64,000 bases of DNA from Dethiobacter alkaliphilus (GCA_016841605.1 JAENYV010000001.1:293540-357539); one strand, 5' to 3'. Numbered from the stretch's first letter, positions 45,425 to 53,968 are shown. A program made the numbers and translations. Notes: generated by a model not told the origin, from the letters alone.

Positions 45425-47764
45425 ATGAAAAAAGAAGGGCGAATAGTTTACTCGAAAAGAATCACCGGCGTTATCGCTATTTTTGTATTGGTACTGACCT
45501 TGATAATGTTTTTTAAACCCGGCGGTGCTATGGCCAAGACTGATTACAGTGACTCCGCGACCTCGCTGGAAGTTACCCTTGTCACGACAAATCCTCAGAC
45601 ATCCGCAACCGTTACCAGGACCGTGTACAACTATACATTTGATGATATGGAAAATCTGGCCTCCGGCCCTGTCGGGTATTCATCCATTGATGCCATGCCT
45701 GCTTGTGTTTATACGGTCGGCTATGGAGTTTTTCTAAATGATCTGATCAATGATGCGGCAAGCCACAACCCCGCAGTAAGTTTTGGTCCGGGCGGAATGA
45801 TTAAACTCTATGCTACGGATAACTGGACGCATACCTATACGTATGAGGACCTGCTCGGCACCGGCCGCTATTACTATCCCAATCTGTTTGCAGCGTGGGA
45901 TAGGGAGACGCAAACACTTGCTTCCTTTGCCGAAGACGGGGCTGTTTCGGTAGAACCGATGCTGGCAATTGAATCTTACCAGACCAGAATATGGGATGGT
46001 TCGGAGCCCAGTTGCACAGCTTTTGCCGGTATGATGAACAGGGAAGAGTCGTTCCGCTTTTGTCTGGGGATGGCGAGTGACGAGCTTGATCCGAGCGTAT
46101 CAACAACCGCAAAATACGGCAGGTGGGTATACAGGATGGACATTATCCTGCCGGGATCAATAGATGATGATGATTTTTACAATTCCGTCACCGGTCTGTC
46201 GCTGGATAAGGAATCGGTGGAAATTGAGAAAGGCAAGACAATACAGCTTACGGCGAAAATAATGCCGGATGATGCCACTGACCAGGGAGTAATATGGTCC
46301 TCCAATAAATCCCAGATAGCCAAGGTGGATAATGAAGGGCTGGTAACCGGTCTCTCCGTGGGTACTGCTGAGATTACCGCAACAGCCGCGGGCGATACGG
46401 ATCTGAAAAAAACCTGTACTGTAACGGTGAAGGAAAGTAATATCGCGGTGACGGGAATATCCCTTGATAAATCGTCGATCACAATTACGCGCGGCAAGAC
46501 AAAGCAGCTTACGGCGCTGGTTCTGCCTTCCGATGCGGCAAACAAAAACATTGCATGGAGCAGTAGCGATACAGGTATAGCAACGGTGGATAATAACGGG
46601 CTTGTAACCGCGAAAGCCACAGGGACTGTCACCATTACGGCAACGACGGAAGACGGGTCATTCAAAGCTGCCTGTGCCGTATCCGTTGTAAGCAAATCCA
46701 TTTCTGCTTCATCGCTAGAATTAAGTGAGAAGGCCTTTACTCTGAAAGTTCAGGGAAGCAGGCAACTCGTAGCGACGATAACTCCCTCAAATGCGACAGA
46801 AACAGATCTTTTATGGAGTTCGGATAAACCTTCGGTGGCGACAGTGGGCCCAGACGGACTTGTAACGGCAAAGGGCGAGGGGACTGCCACCATTACGGCA
46901 ACAACGGAAGACAGGCTGATGGAGGCTACCTGTACTGTAACTGTCGTCAATGTGGATATCCCTCTGACAAGTGTGACTCTAAATAAAAAGGCCATTAAGC
47001 TTGGCATAAACGGAACAAAACAGCTAAAAGTCATCTTTGTTCCCTCCAATGCGACGAACAGGGATGTTGCATGGGATTCCGATGATCCCGGTGTGGCGAC
47101 GGTGGATGCCCATGGGTTTGTGTCCGCAATAGGCGCAGGCAGCGCTGTAATTACAGTAACTGCGCAGGACGGTTTACTGAAGGGCACTTGTGCCGTAACG
47201 GTAACAGAGACAAATCTGCCGACTGTTTTTACGGATATTTCAGGCATATGGGCGGCGGATGATATTATGGAAATGGTGGAATTCGGCATTCTCAGCGGAT
47301 ATGAAGATGGCAGCTTCCGGCCTGACGGGGCGGTTACTAGAGCGGAATTTGTGGCAATGGTAGTCCACACGCTGGAAAAGTTGGGGCAGCTTACTGTCAA
47401 TGCCGGAGAAAGCTTTGCGGATACACGATCCCACTGGGCCGAGGAGTATATTTCCACAGCTGTCTCCTGTGGTTTTGTTGCCGGCTATGACGAAGATACT
47501 TTCGGCCCGAATGAGAATATTACCCGGGAACAGATGGCGGTGATAATCGCCAGAGCATTCGACCTCTCTTCAGCTTCCGGCCAAACGGCGTTTTCCGATA
47601 CAGCGACAATTTCCGCCTGGGCTTATGAATCGGTGGCCGCTGTTGTAGAAAGCGGAATTATGACAGGCATGGACGGAAATTTATTCGCCCCGCAGGAAAA
47701 AGCGACCAGAGCGCAAGCGGCTACAGTGATTCAACGTATACTCCGCCTAAAGGGCTATATGTAA
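45425..47764 (+). CDS. SLH-anchored surface protein with DxMPAP domain and four BIG2 domains
   Basis: A 779-residue protein. The signal peptide ends near GGAMAKTD (about 39). Residues about 42-241 are the DxMPAP domain (IDAMPACV near 86, GTGRYYYPNLFAAWD, FRFCLGMASDEL, WVYRMDIILP). About 252-595 are four BIG2 (bacterial Ig-like) domains, each with a GL-(V/T)-T/S-G-GTA-ITATT pattern. About 597-779 are three SLH motifs (FTDISGIWAADDI, FADTRSHWAEEYI, FSDTATISAWAYE). SLH motifs bind secondary cell-wall polymer, so the domain is held in the wall above the membrane receptor. ATG 45425 is chosen because AGAGGG lies six bases upstream. The TTG at 45410 lacks a spaced site. Confidence 0.9.
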   Translation: MKKEGRIVYSKRITGVIAIFVLVLTLIMFFKPGGAMAKTDYSDSATSLEVTLVTTNPQTSATVTRTVYNYTFDDMENLASGPVGYSSIDAMPACVYTVGYGVFLNDLINDAASHNPAVSFGPGGMIKLYATDNWTHTYTYEDLLGTGRYYYPNLFAAWDRETQTLASFAEDGAVSVEPMLAIESYQTRIWDGSEPSCTAFAGMMNREESFRFCLGMASDELDPSVSTTAKYGRWVYRMDIILPGSIDDDDFYNSVTGLSLDKESVEIEKGKTIQLTAKIMPDDATDQGVIWSSNKSQIAKVDNEGLVTGLSVGTAEITATAAGDTDLKKTCTVTVKESNIAVTGISLDKSSITITRGKTKQLTALVLPSDAANKNIAWSSSDTGIATVDNNGLVTAKATGTVTITATTEDGSFKAACAVSVVSKSISASSLELSEKAFTLKVQGSRQLVATITPSNATETDLLWSSDKPSVATVGPDGLVTAKGEGTATITATTEDRLMEATCTVTVVNVDIPLTSVTLNKKAIKLGINGTKQLKVIFVPSNATNRDVAWDSDDPGVATVDAHGFVSAIGAGSAVITVTAQDGLLKGTCAVTVTETNLPTVFTDISGIWAADDIMEMVEFGILSGYEDGSFRPDGAVTRAEFVAMVVHTLEKLGQLTVNAGESFADTRSHWAEEYISTAVSCGFVAGYDEDTFGPNENITREQMAVIIARAFDLSSASGQTAFSDTATISAWAYESVAAVVESGIMTGMDGNLFAPQEKATRAQAATVIQRILRLKGYM

Positions 47765-47789
47765 AATAAATTTTTGTGAGGTTTTACTA

Positions 47790-48899
47790 ATGAAAGCGTG
47801 CCTAAAAATAATTTTCCTGCTTATAACAGCTTTACTGCTGACCGGCTGCAGTGATCCGGTGCGGCAACAGACCGAATTAAGGGCGGAACTTGAGAGCTAT
47901 GCGGATGAAAAGATCGTTATTTCAGGGCTTCAGGATAAAGACTTTGAGATAAGCGTAGCGGAGCTTATGGAGTTTGATACCGTAACAAAAAGTGCCGCTT
48001 CGAACACAGCAGACGGGCAGCAAGTTAAAGTGAAAATTACCGGTCCGCTTTTGAATACATTTTTACAAAAATACGGCAAATCCCAAAGGGATTTTTCCGT
48101 GGTACGTTTTTCGGCCAGGGATAAGTATTCTATTGCCGTTGTGTCGGATATTCTTGCCAACCGGGATATCATTCTGGGTTTTATGGATAAAGGTAAGGCC
48201 CTGATTGGGGAAGACCGCCCCGTAAGGGTGGTTATCCCGGAAGAGCGGGCCATGTATTGGGTCAGGATGCTCAACCGTATTGACTTTGAAACAGGGGAAA
48301 GCGCCAGGCTGGCCGAAAAAATCATTTTTTTGGAAACAGCTTCCGAGTATCTTCCCCAGGAGGACTATGAATATTACGAAAGACCGGATAAGGTGATCAA
48401 AACAAGAGATTTGATCGGGAAATATGCAGATATTAACGATACCGCGATAAAAAACGTCTTTATGGTTGCCGCGGACGGATTGAAGAAAAACGAGACAAGG
48501 GCAAATTTTTTAGACGGCTATCTTAAAATTACGGGCAGTGATATCCCTAAATTTTTATCGCCCGATTTGCCGCAGGGCATGCATGTGCGGGATCTGCTGA
48601 GCATAAGCTACGGAACTACGGCCTTTTTCTCCGCCGCACAGGCGCTGAATGTTTTCCCCTTGCTCTCCGTCGGTGAAGAGATGGGCTTTGCTTTTACGGA
48701 TCTGCTCAAGCAAATCGGGACGACCAAGGCCGTAAGTTACAGGTTTACTCCAACCGATGGGCAAAGCGTGCTGTTATCCATCAGCGAAACGGCAAATGCC
48801 GGTATCTGTATGGGTAGTGACGGAGCGGTCAGCTTTGTTTCCGGTTCTCCGGCAAATAAAACCGTCAATAAATTGCTTTCTATTGAAGTGATCGAGTAA
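47790..48899 (+). CDS. Lipoprotein with two sulfite-oxidase-fold-like domains
   Basis: A 369-residue protein. The lipoprotein signal LITALLLTGCSDPV places Cys at about 20. Residues about 35-185 read like the pterin-oxidoreductase fold: VAELMEFDTVTKS, then ITGPLLNTFLQKYG, YSIAVVSDIL, RPVRVVIPEERAMYWVRMLNRIDFE. Residues about 205-365 look like a second, more diverged copy (VIKTRDLIGKYADI, VRDLLSISYGTTAFF). The molybdenum-ligating cysteine is not seen. It sits on the outer face of the membrane, next to the SLH receptor and the ECF genes, where a substrate-handover role is plausible. ATG 47790 follows GTGAGG. Confidence 0.78.
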   Translation: MKACLKIIFLLITALLLTGCSDPVRQQTELRAELESYADEKIVISGLQDKDFEISVAELMEFDTVTKSAASNTADGQQVKVKITGPLLNTFLQKYGKSQRDFSVVRFSARDKYSIAVVSDILANRDIILGFMDKGKALIGEDRPVRVVIPEERAMYWVRMLNRIDFETGESARLAEKIIFLETASEYLPQEDYEYYERPDKVIKTRDLIGKYADINDTAIKNVFMVAADGLKKNETRANFLDGYLKITGSDIPKFLSPDLPQGMHVRDLLSISYGTTAFFSAAQALNVFPLLSVGEEMGFAFTDLLKQIGTTKAVSYRFTPTDGQSVLLSISETANAGICMGSDGAVSFVSGSPANKTVNKLLSIEVIE

Positions 48900-48949
48900 A
48901 GGCAGGGCAAACAGCAGATTAAAACTATGGTGTACCAAAGGAGAAAGGG

Positions 48950-50425
48950 ATGGATAAAAGAAAAAATCTTATTACAGTATTGGCTTTTCTTGCCGGTTTT
49001 GCGCTGGGACCGGCAATTTTGTACGATATGGATTTAGAAACCTTTGTTCCGCCACTGACAGTGATCGGTGATGTAGGAGAGTTCGTAACGGTGAGAAGCC
49101 TTGCTGAAATAGGCGAGGTGGAAGAGATAAGACTCAATGAAACCGGCCACAAAGCTGTCAAACTGACGGAATTAATCAATAAAGCCAAGCCTGCGGCCGC
49201 GGTAGAAAAGATTTATATCACGGCAAGCGACGGTTTTACTGCGGCCATTGCGGCAGAGAGCCTGGAGCAGAGTTATATTTTATTCTCTCCGCTTAACGGA
49301 TGGGAGGTCTCAAACCCCCAGCACCCTCAAAGCACAAATGTAAAAATGATCCGGGAGATCGTTGTTGCTTCCGACGGCAGCGCTCAAAACGGCTTTTCCG
49401 TTATTAACGGCAAAGACATCTTAAACTTGACGTTAGGTCAGCTCTATACCGGCCCGCTTACCTCATATCCTTATTTTGAGGGGCGGTCGACAATAGAGCA
49501 TGGCAATATCCCTTATGAAGCGGACGTGTATACAAGAAGGCGGGGTTTTCAACTCAGGGACCTGGTCTCCTTGGATAGCGAAGCGAAGACGCTGCTCCTG
49601 GGAGAAAACGGCGCATCTATGCTGGTGGATAACAGCGGATTCTATGAGCTTGCCGGGAACCAGATCAACTACATGCAACGTGAAGGGCGCGAAAAGATGG
49701 AAAAGGTCCGCTGTGCGGTTGTGAATCCTCCTTTGTCAACTATTACGGATATATACTATGACTCGCAGCATTATCTTGAATGCGGGGAGAATGTGTTGTT
49801 CGTAATGCTGGACGGACTTTCTTACGACCGGTACGAATATGCCGTTGAGCATGAAAAGACGCCGTTTTTGCAGAAAAATACCGCCGTTAAATCAGTGGGC
49901 CTCTACCCGTTAAAGGCCGATGTCTGGCAGTCGGCGATGTTTACAGGAATAGCTCCTTATGAAAGCGGCCTTTGGGAGAGAGAGGGCGCAGAGTCGGAAG
50001 CAGAGGCCAAAGAGGAGACGCTTTTTACTTTGGCCGAAGGGCTGGGTAAGAAGGCGCTTCTTTTGGAAAGAAACGGTCTCCTCAATCCGGTAGAGTGGGA
50101 AACGGTTGCAGATGCTAACGGGAGTGGCAGCGCGGATGACGAAATATACCGGCGTCTCCTTGAAAATATGAACGGCGAATATAGTTTTATGGCCGTGCGG
50201 TTCGGCTCTATTGCAGAAAACGAAGAGCGTTTTGGTGAACAATCCGCTCAAACGCAGGCTTCCATTGAGCAAATAGACGCTTATTTAAGTACAATTGCGG
50301 ACGGGTGGCAGGGGAAGATCTTTGTAGCAGGTCTTCCTCGCTACACCGGGAACGCTCCGCTGTCTTTCCCGGGAGAAGATCTGTTTGTTCCTTATCTTTT
50401 AATATCAGGTAAGAATCAGGAATAG
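48950..50425 (+). CDS. Membrane-anchored sulfite-oxidase-fold-like and alkaline-phosphatase-superfamily-like protein
   Basis: A 491-residue protein with an N-terminal signal anchor (NLITVLAFLAGFALGPAILY, about 6-25). Residues about 35-265 contain two fold-related stretches: VRSLAEIGEVEEIRLNETGH, IYITASDGFTAAIAAESLEQ, and later YEADVYTRRRGFQLRDLVSL. Residues about 280-490 begin ENVLFVMLDGLSYDRYEYAV and continue AVKSVGLYPLKADVWQSAMF, TGIAPYESGLW. This resembles nucleotide-pyrophosphatase/phosphodiesterase (alkaline phosphatase superfamily) with a metal-binding D in LDGLSYD. The end VPYLLIS is typical too. The nucleophile may be Ser/Thr and I cannot confirm all metal ligands, so activity is uncertain. 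ATG 48950 follows AAAGGAG. Confidence 0.75.
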   Translation: MDKRKNLITVLAFLAGFALGPAILYDMDLETFVPPLTVIGDVGEFVTVRSLAEIGEVEEIRLNETGHKAVKLTELINKAKPAAAVEKIYITASDGFTAAIAAESLEQSYILFSPLNGWEVSNPQHPQSTNVKMIREIVVASDGSAQNGFSVINGKDILNLTLGQLYTGPLTSYPYFEGRSTIEHGNIPYEADVYTRRRGFQLRDLVSLDSEAKTLLLGENGASMLVDNSGFYELAGNQINYMQREGREKMEKVRCAVVNPPLSTITDIYYDSQHYLECGENVLFVMLDGLSYDRYEYAVEHEKTPFLQKNTAVKSVGLYPLKADVWQSAMFTGIAPYESGLWEREGAESEAEAKEETLFTLAEGLGKKALLLERNGLLNPVEWETVADANGSGSADDEIYRRLLENMNGEYSFMAVRFGSIAENEERFGEQSAQTQASIEQIDAYLSTIADGWQGKIFVAGLPRYTGNAPLSFPGEDLFVPYLLISGKNQE

Positions 50426-50462
50426 AAGGACCAGGGAATATGAATGTTAGAGGCCGGAAGGG

Positions 50463-51131
50463 ATGGTTTATATGGTTTCCCGCAAAAGCTTTTTTGGCAG
50501 ATTCAGTATTTATGATCTGATGATCATTGCTGTGACGGCGGCGATGGGCATCGTTTTAAAGCCTTTTATTGCCCCGCTTGCCCACCTGGTGGCGGGGCCG
50601 CTTCTGATACCGAGCGGCGCTCTGGCCGGCGGATTGTACATGCTGTGGCTCGTGGTGGGCATGGGGCTGACCGGCAAATACGGTACCGGCACATTGATCG
50701 GGCTTGTACAGGCACTCGTGGTCCTGTTTACGGGTACCGTCGGTTCTCACGGGATTATGACCCTGGTAAGCTATACTCTGCCGGGTATCGTCATGGATCT
50801 GGGCCTGTTTTTGCTCGGACACCGGGTCTGCTGCATGGGATGCGCATTTTGGGCAGGGCTTTTGGCCAATATGACGGGTACGTTTACGGTAAATTTTATT
50901 TTTTTCCGTCTGCCCGCACTTTTCCTGCTGCTGGTTTTGGCTCTGGCCGCTTTATCGGGAGGTATGGGAGGAATTTTATCCTGGGAGCTTTTAAGATTGC
51001 TGAAAAAATATCATCTTGCCGTTTCCCCCGGGAAAGCGGCAATGGAGCCGGAAGAAGATAACTATGAGCCTTATCCTGCCAAAGAAGAGGCGGGGAAGGT
51101 TTTAGCATTTCCCGAGAAGGAGGAGCGCTGA
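50463..51131 (+). CDS. ECF transporter substrate-binding (S) component
   Basis: A 222-residue membrane protein with about six spans: IYDLMIIAVTAAMGIVLKPF, APLAHLVAGPLLIPSGALAG, YMLWLVVGMGL, LIGLVQALVVLFTGTVG, a Cys-rich loop HRVCCMGCAFWAG, and LPALFLLLVLALAALSGGMG. The first helix DLMIIAVTAAMG is the small-residue pattern by which S components contact the T component. The C-terminal tail is acidic and cytoplasmic. The substrate cannot be read from the sequence. Genes for two ATPases and a T component follow, with a membrane-anchored pterin-fold protein in between. ATG 50463 or 50472. Confidence 0.85.
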   Translation: MVYMVSRKSFFGRFSIYDLMIIAVTAAMGIVLKPFIAPLAHLVAGPLLIPSGALAGGLYMLWLVVGMGLTGKYGTGTLIGLVQALVVLFTGTVGSHGIMTLVSYTLPGIVMDLGLFLLGHRVCCMGCAFWAGLLANMTGTFTVNFIFFRLPALFLLLVLALAALSGGMGGILSWELLRLLKKYHLAVSPGKAAMEPEEDNYEPYPAKEEAGKVLAFPEKEER

Positions 51132-51133
51132 TA

Positions 51134-51664
51134 TTGTCATCCAGACATAAGCCGTTACTGCTCAAGAAAAAAAATATTGTGCTCGGTATGCTGATTCTGG
51201 GGGTTGCAGTCGTTATTTTAGCTTTTTTAAATCGCCCTTCTGTGGGCGGTGAACCCGGGACGATCCGCGTTACACGGAACGGCACGGTTATAAAAACTTT
51301 TTCCATGGAGGATATTGAAGCCCTACCAGTTGTGGAGGCGGAGAAAAGTATCTCTTCAGGAAAAGGGGAGGATGAAGAGGGCGTTTTTACCGGGGTGTCC
51401 CTGCAGAATGTGCTCAATGCTGCGGACCCTACCTTGCTTGCAACTTGCAAGCAGGTGATTACCAGGGCTGATGACGGCTATGTTTCGATATTTACTCTTG
51501 GCGAGGTCTTAGAGGGTGATAACATTTTGGTGGTTTACGCGAAGGACGGAGAGGCTTTAAAAAACGCCGCAGCAGGCGGCGCGGGTCCTTTTCGCATCAT
51601 CGTGCAGGGTGATGCCTTCGGGACTCGCTGTACAAAATATCTTAATGTGCTGGAGGTCGAATAA
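51134..51664 (+). CDS. Membrane-anchored sulfite-oxidase-fold-like protein inside the ECF operon
   Basis: A 176-residue protein. One helix (NIVLGMLILGVAVVILAFLN, about 14-33) anchors it with the rest outside. Residues about 40-176 are a single pterin-oxidoreductase-like domain: IRVTRNGTVIKTFSMEDIEA, VFTGVSLQNVLNAADPTLL, VITRADDGYVSIFTLGEVLE, GPFRIIVQGDAFGTRCTKYL, NVLEVE. Where sulfite oxidases have the molybdenum-ligating cysteine this protein has SISSGKGE. It is the clearest and smallest example of the fold here. TTG 51134 is supported by AAGGAGGAG eight bases upstream. The stop overlaps the ATG of the first ATPase gene by one base, so it is an integral part of the transporter operon. Confidence 0.82.
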   Translation: MSSRHKPLLLKKKNIVLGMLILGVAVVILAFLNRPSVGGEPGTIRVTRNGTVIKTFSMEDIEALPVVEAEKSISSGKGEDEEGVFTGVSLQNVLNAADPTLLATCKQVITRADDGYVSIFTLGEVLEGDNILVVYAKDGEALKNAAAGGAGPFRIIVQGDAFGTRCTKYLNVLEVE

Positions 51665-52389
51665 TGGCGCTTCTTGCAGTGCAGGAATTGTGCTATGCCT
51701 ATGAAAAAGGCCGTTGCGTCCTTAAAAATATTAGTTTTGATGTCAAGGAAGGAGAGACGTTGGCCATTGTCGGTCTTTCCGGCTGCGGGAAAACGACGCT
51801 GTGCAACTGTCTGTGCGGACTAATCCCTCACGTTTTGGGAGGAAGCATGAAAGGGCGGGTTTTGCTGTACGGGAAATCGACTGCCGAGCTCTCGCTGCCC
51901 GAAATTGTCCGGCAGGTCGGATTGGTTTTCCAGGATCCCGACAATCAGCTGGTAGCCACGACAATAGAGGATGAGTTGGCTTTCGGACCGGAAAATCTTT
52001 GTCTTTCGCGCGCGCAAATAAAAGAGACGGTGGATGAACTGCTTCTTTTTTTGGGATTAAACAAGCAAAGGTTGATGGACCCGTCCCTGCTTTCAGGCGG
52101 ACAGAAGCAACTGGTCGCCATTGCTTCCGTATTGGCGATGCAGCCTAGAATACTTATTCTGGATGAACCCATGAGCCATCTGGATCGGCACGGCCGGCAG
52201 TTAGTGAAAGATATATTGCAACGGCTTAACAGCGAGGGGATCACGCTTATTATTGTGGAACACGATTTGAAGCGTATCGCGTTCGCCGACCGCTGGCTGG
52301 TGATCTCTGACGGCCGAATCGTAAGAAGCGACATCCCTCAAGCCATTTTAGAGGATTGCTCCTTTCTGGAACATTACAATTTGATTTGA
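51664..52389 (+). CDS. ecfA: ECF transporter ATPase, first copy
   Basis: A 241-residue ABC ATPase. Walker A GLSGCGKTT (about 37-45), Q-loop VGLVFQDPDNQLVATTIEDE (about 86-105, with the ECF-type QDPDNQ), signature LSGGQKQ (about 143-149), Walker B ILILDEP (about 163-169), and switch His in IVEHDLKR. It powers uptake by the ECF module together with the second ATPase encoded at 52413. It overlaps the preceding gene by one base. Confidence 0.93.
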   Translation: MALLAVQELCYAYEKGRCVLKNISFDVKEGETLAIVGLSGCGKTTLCNCLCGLIPHVLGGSMKGRVLLYGKSTAELSLPEIVRQVGLVFQDPDNQLVATTIEDELAFGPENLCLSRAQIKETVDELLLFLGLNKQRLMDPSLLSGGQKQLVAIASVLAMQPRILILDEPMSHLDRHGRQLVKDILQRLNSEGITLIIVEHDLKRIAFADRWLVISDGRIVRSDIPQAILEDCSFLEHYNLI

Positions 52390-52412
52390 TTTAGCGATAA
52401 AGTGGGGGAAAG

Positions 52413-53111
52413 ATGGATCTAATTCTTGAAAATCTGGTTTATTCCTATCCGGGGAGCAGGCAAGCTATCTTGCGGGGGCTGAGCGCAAAATTTTCCTGCG
52501 GCGCCATTACCGCATTGACCGGGCTCAACGGTTGCGGTAAGACGACGCTGGTGAAGAATATCGTCGGCATTTTAAGACCCAAATCCGGCAGAATTTTGCT
52601 GGGAGGCAGTGATCTCACATCCTTAAGTATTGCCCGGATCGGCAGGAAAATCGGCTGTCTGCTGCAAAATCCCTCCTGCCAGCTTTTCTCTCCCACTGTG
52701 GAAGAAGAGATAGCTTACGGCCTGAATAACCAGGGATTAAGCCGGGCTCTGGTTCGAAAAAAAACGGACTATTATCTTGATTATTTTCAACTTTCCCCTT
52801 ATCGCGGACGTTTCCCCTTTCATTTAAGCCGGGGGGAAAAGCAACGGCTTGTACTGGCAGCCGTCCTGGCTATGGAACCGGACTACGTGCTTCTGGATGA
52901 GCCGACTGCGTCACTGGATGCCTATTGGCGCAAAAATTTAGGGAAGTATTTGCGGAAAATACAAAAAGACGGCTGCGGGGTTATCCTGGTCAGCCACGAC
53001 AGCGATTTTGTTGAAGAATATGCCGGCGTCGAGCTCATCATGGAGCAGGGGGTTATATCTAAAGAAATAAATTTGGCGGACGGGAGGATAAAAAATGGAG
53101 CAGATGAATAA
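52413..53111 (+). CDS. ecfA: ECF transporter ATPase, second copy
   Basis: A 232-residue ABC ATPase. Walker A GLNGCGKTT (about 37-45), Q-loop IGCLLQNPSCQLFSPTVEEE (about 86-105), signature LSRGEKQRL (about 142-150, Arg in place of the usual Gly), Walker B YVLLDEPTASLD (about 160-171), and switch His in LVSHDSD. It pairs with the ATPase at 51664. Its end overlaps the T-component gene by 17 bases. Confidence 0.92.
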   Translation: MDLILENLVYSYPGSRQAILRGLSAKFSCGAITALTGLNGCGKTTLVKNIVGILRPKSGRILLGGSDLTSLSIARIGRKIGCLLQNPSCQLFSPTVEEEIAYGLNNQGLSRALVRKKTDYYLDYFQLSPYRGRFPFHLSRGEKQRLVLAAVLAMEPDYVLLDEPTASLDAYWRKNLGKYLRKIQKDGCGVILVSHDSDFVEEYAGVELIMEQGVISKEINLADGRIKNGADE

Positions 53112-53844
53112 AACGCCGCTCGAATGCCTCGATCCTCGCAGTAAGATGATGATGACGCTCTGTATCTCCACTCTTGCCATCGCCTTTTCCAGGCCTGTTG
53201 TGTTATTCGGAATCCTGCTATTTTGCCTGCTGATTTTGCTGGCCGGAAAAGCGCCTGTAAAGTTATTTTTGCAAAAAATAAGGGCGTTGCTTTATCTTAT
53301 CTTATTTCTTTTTATCATTCAGTGCGTTTTCGTTCGAGAGGGGGAACCATTGCTGCAAATTGATTCTTTGATCATTATTACGCGGTTAGGAATGGAGATA
53401 GCTCTCAGTGTTGTTTTACGACTCTTGATCCTGGTTTTTTCCGGCATGATTCTGGCTTCGGGTCAGGTCAGGGATTATCTTTTGGCCCTGGTACAGTGCA
53501 GGGTTCCCTATGAGCTTGCCTTTATGGTGATGATGGTCATTCGCTTTATCCCGTTATTGCGTCAAGATGCGCAGGATGTTTTTTATGCAGCGCAGATGCG
53601 CGGCACCGAACTAGAAAAAGTTCCCTTTCAGAAAAAACTTTCCATCCTGTTGAGGCTGCTTTTGCCTATTGCCGCGGGCGCACTGGAAAGGGTCCGGATA
53701 ATGTCTATTGCTATGGAGACGAGGATGTTTCGAGCTTATTCCGGCAGAACCTATCATAGAATACTGACTTTAAGTAACTTTGATAAAACCATTTTGCTCC
53801 TTTTCCCCGTTTGCACGCTCGCCGCGGGCCTGTTGCTAGGATAG
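53095..53844 (+). CDS. ecfT: ECF transporter transmembrane coupling (T) component
   Basis: A 249-residue protein. It starts LDPRSKMMMTLCISTLAIAF, the usual DPRxK beginning of EcfT, and has about five spans. A coupling-helix motif AAQMRGTELEKVPF (about 163-176) contains the A-R-G pattern, and AMETRMFRAY (about 204-213) is the second one. It joins the S component to the two ATPases. The stop ends the operon, and the next gene is transcribed from a new region after 150 bases. Confidence 0.92.
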   Translation: MEQMNKTPLECLDPRSKMMMTLCISTLAIAFSRPVVLFGILLFCLLILLAGKAPVKLFLQKIRALLYLILFLFIIQCVFVREGEPLLQIDSLIIITRLGMEIALSVVLRLLILVFSGMILASGQVRDYLLALVQCRVPYELAFMVMMVIRFIPLLRQDAQDVFYAAQMRGTELEKVPFQKKLSILLRLLLPIAAGALERVRIMSIAMETRMFRAYSGRTYHRILTLSNFDKTILLLFPVCTLAAGLLLG

Positions 53845-53922
53845 GGCCGTGGCCCGGAGCCCGCGGAGAAAAGCTGCTTCAAAACTCTGGGTAATAGCAA
53901 GTCTTAAATTTTTTTTATTGCT

Positions 53923-53968
53923 TAGCAGGGAAATATAACATTCTGCTCGAATATATTTTATTGCAAGT
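53923..53968. repeat. Recurrent intergenic element, copy 6
   Basis: TAGCAGGGAAATATAACATT followed by CTCGAATATATTTTATTGCA. It combines the GGAAATATAACATT string of copies 1 and 3 with the CGAATATATT tail of copies 2 and 5, which ties the variants into one family. Confidence 0.6.

Noticed and set aside
8188-47764. Active extracellular molybdoenzymes
   Set aside because: The cysteine that binds molybdenum in sulfite-oxidase-type enzymes is replaced at the DxMPAP site in all copies checked. The Cys in IDAMPACV of the 45425 protein is offset from the expected place and alone.
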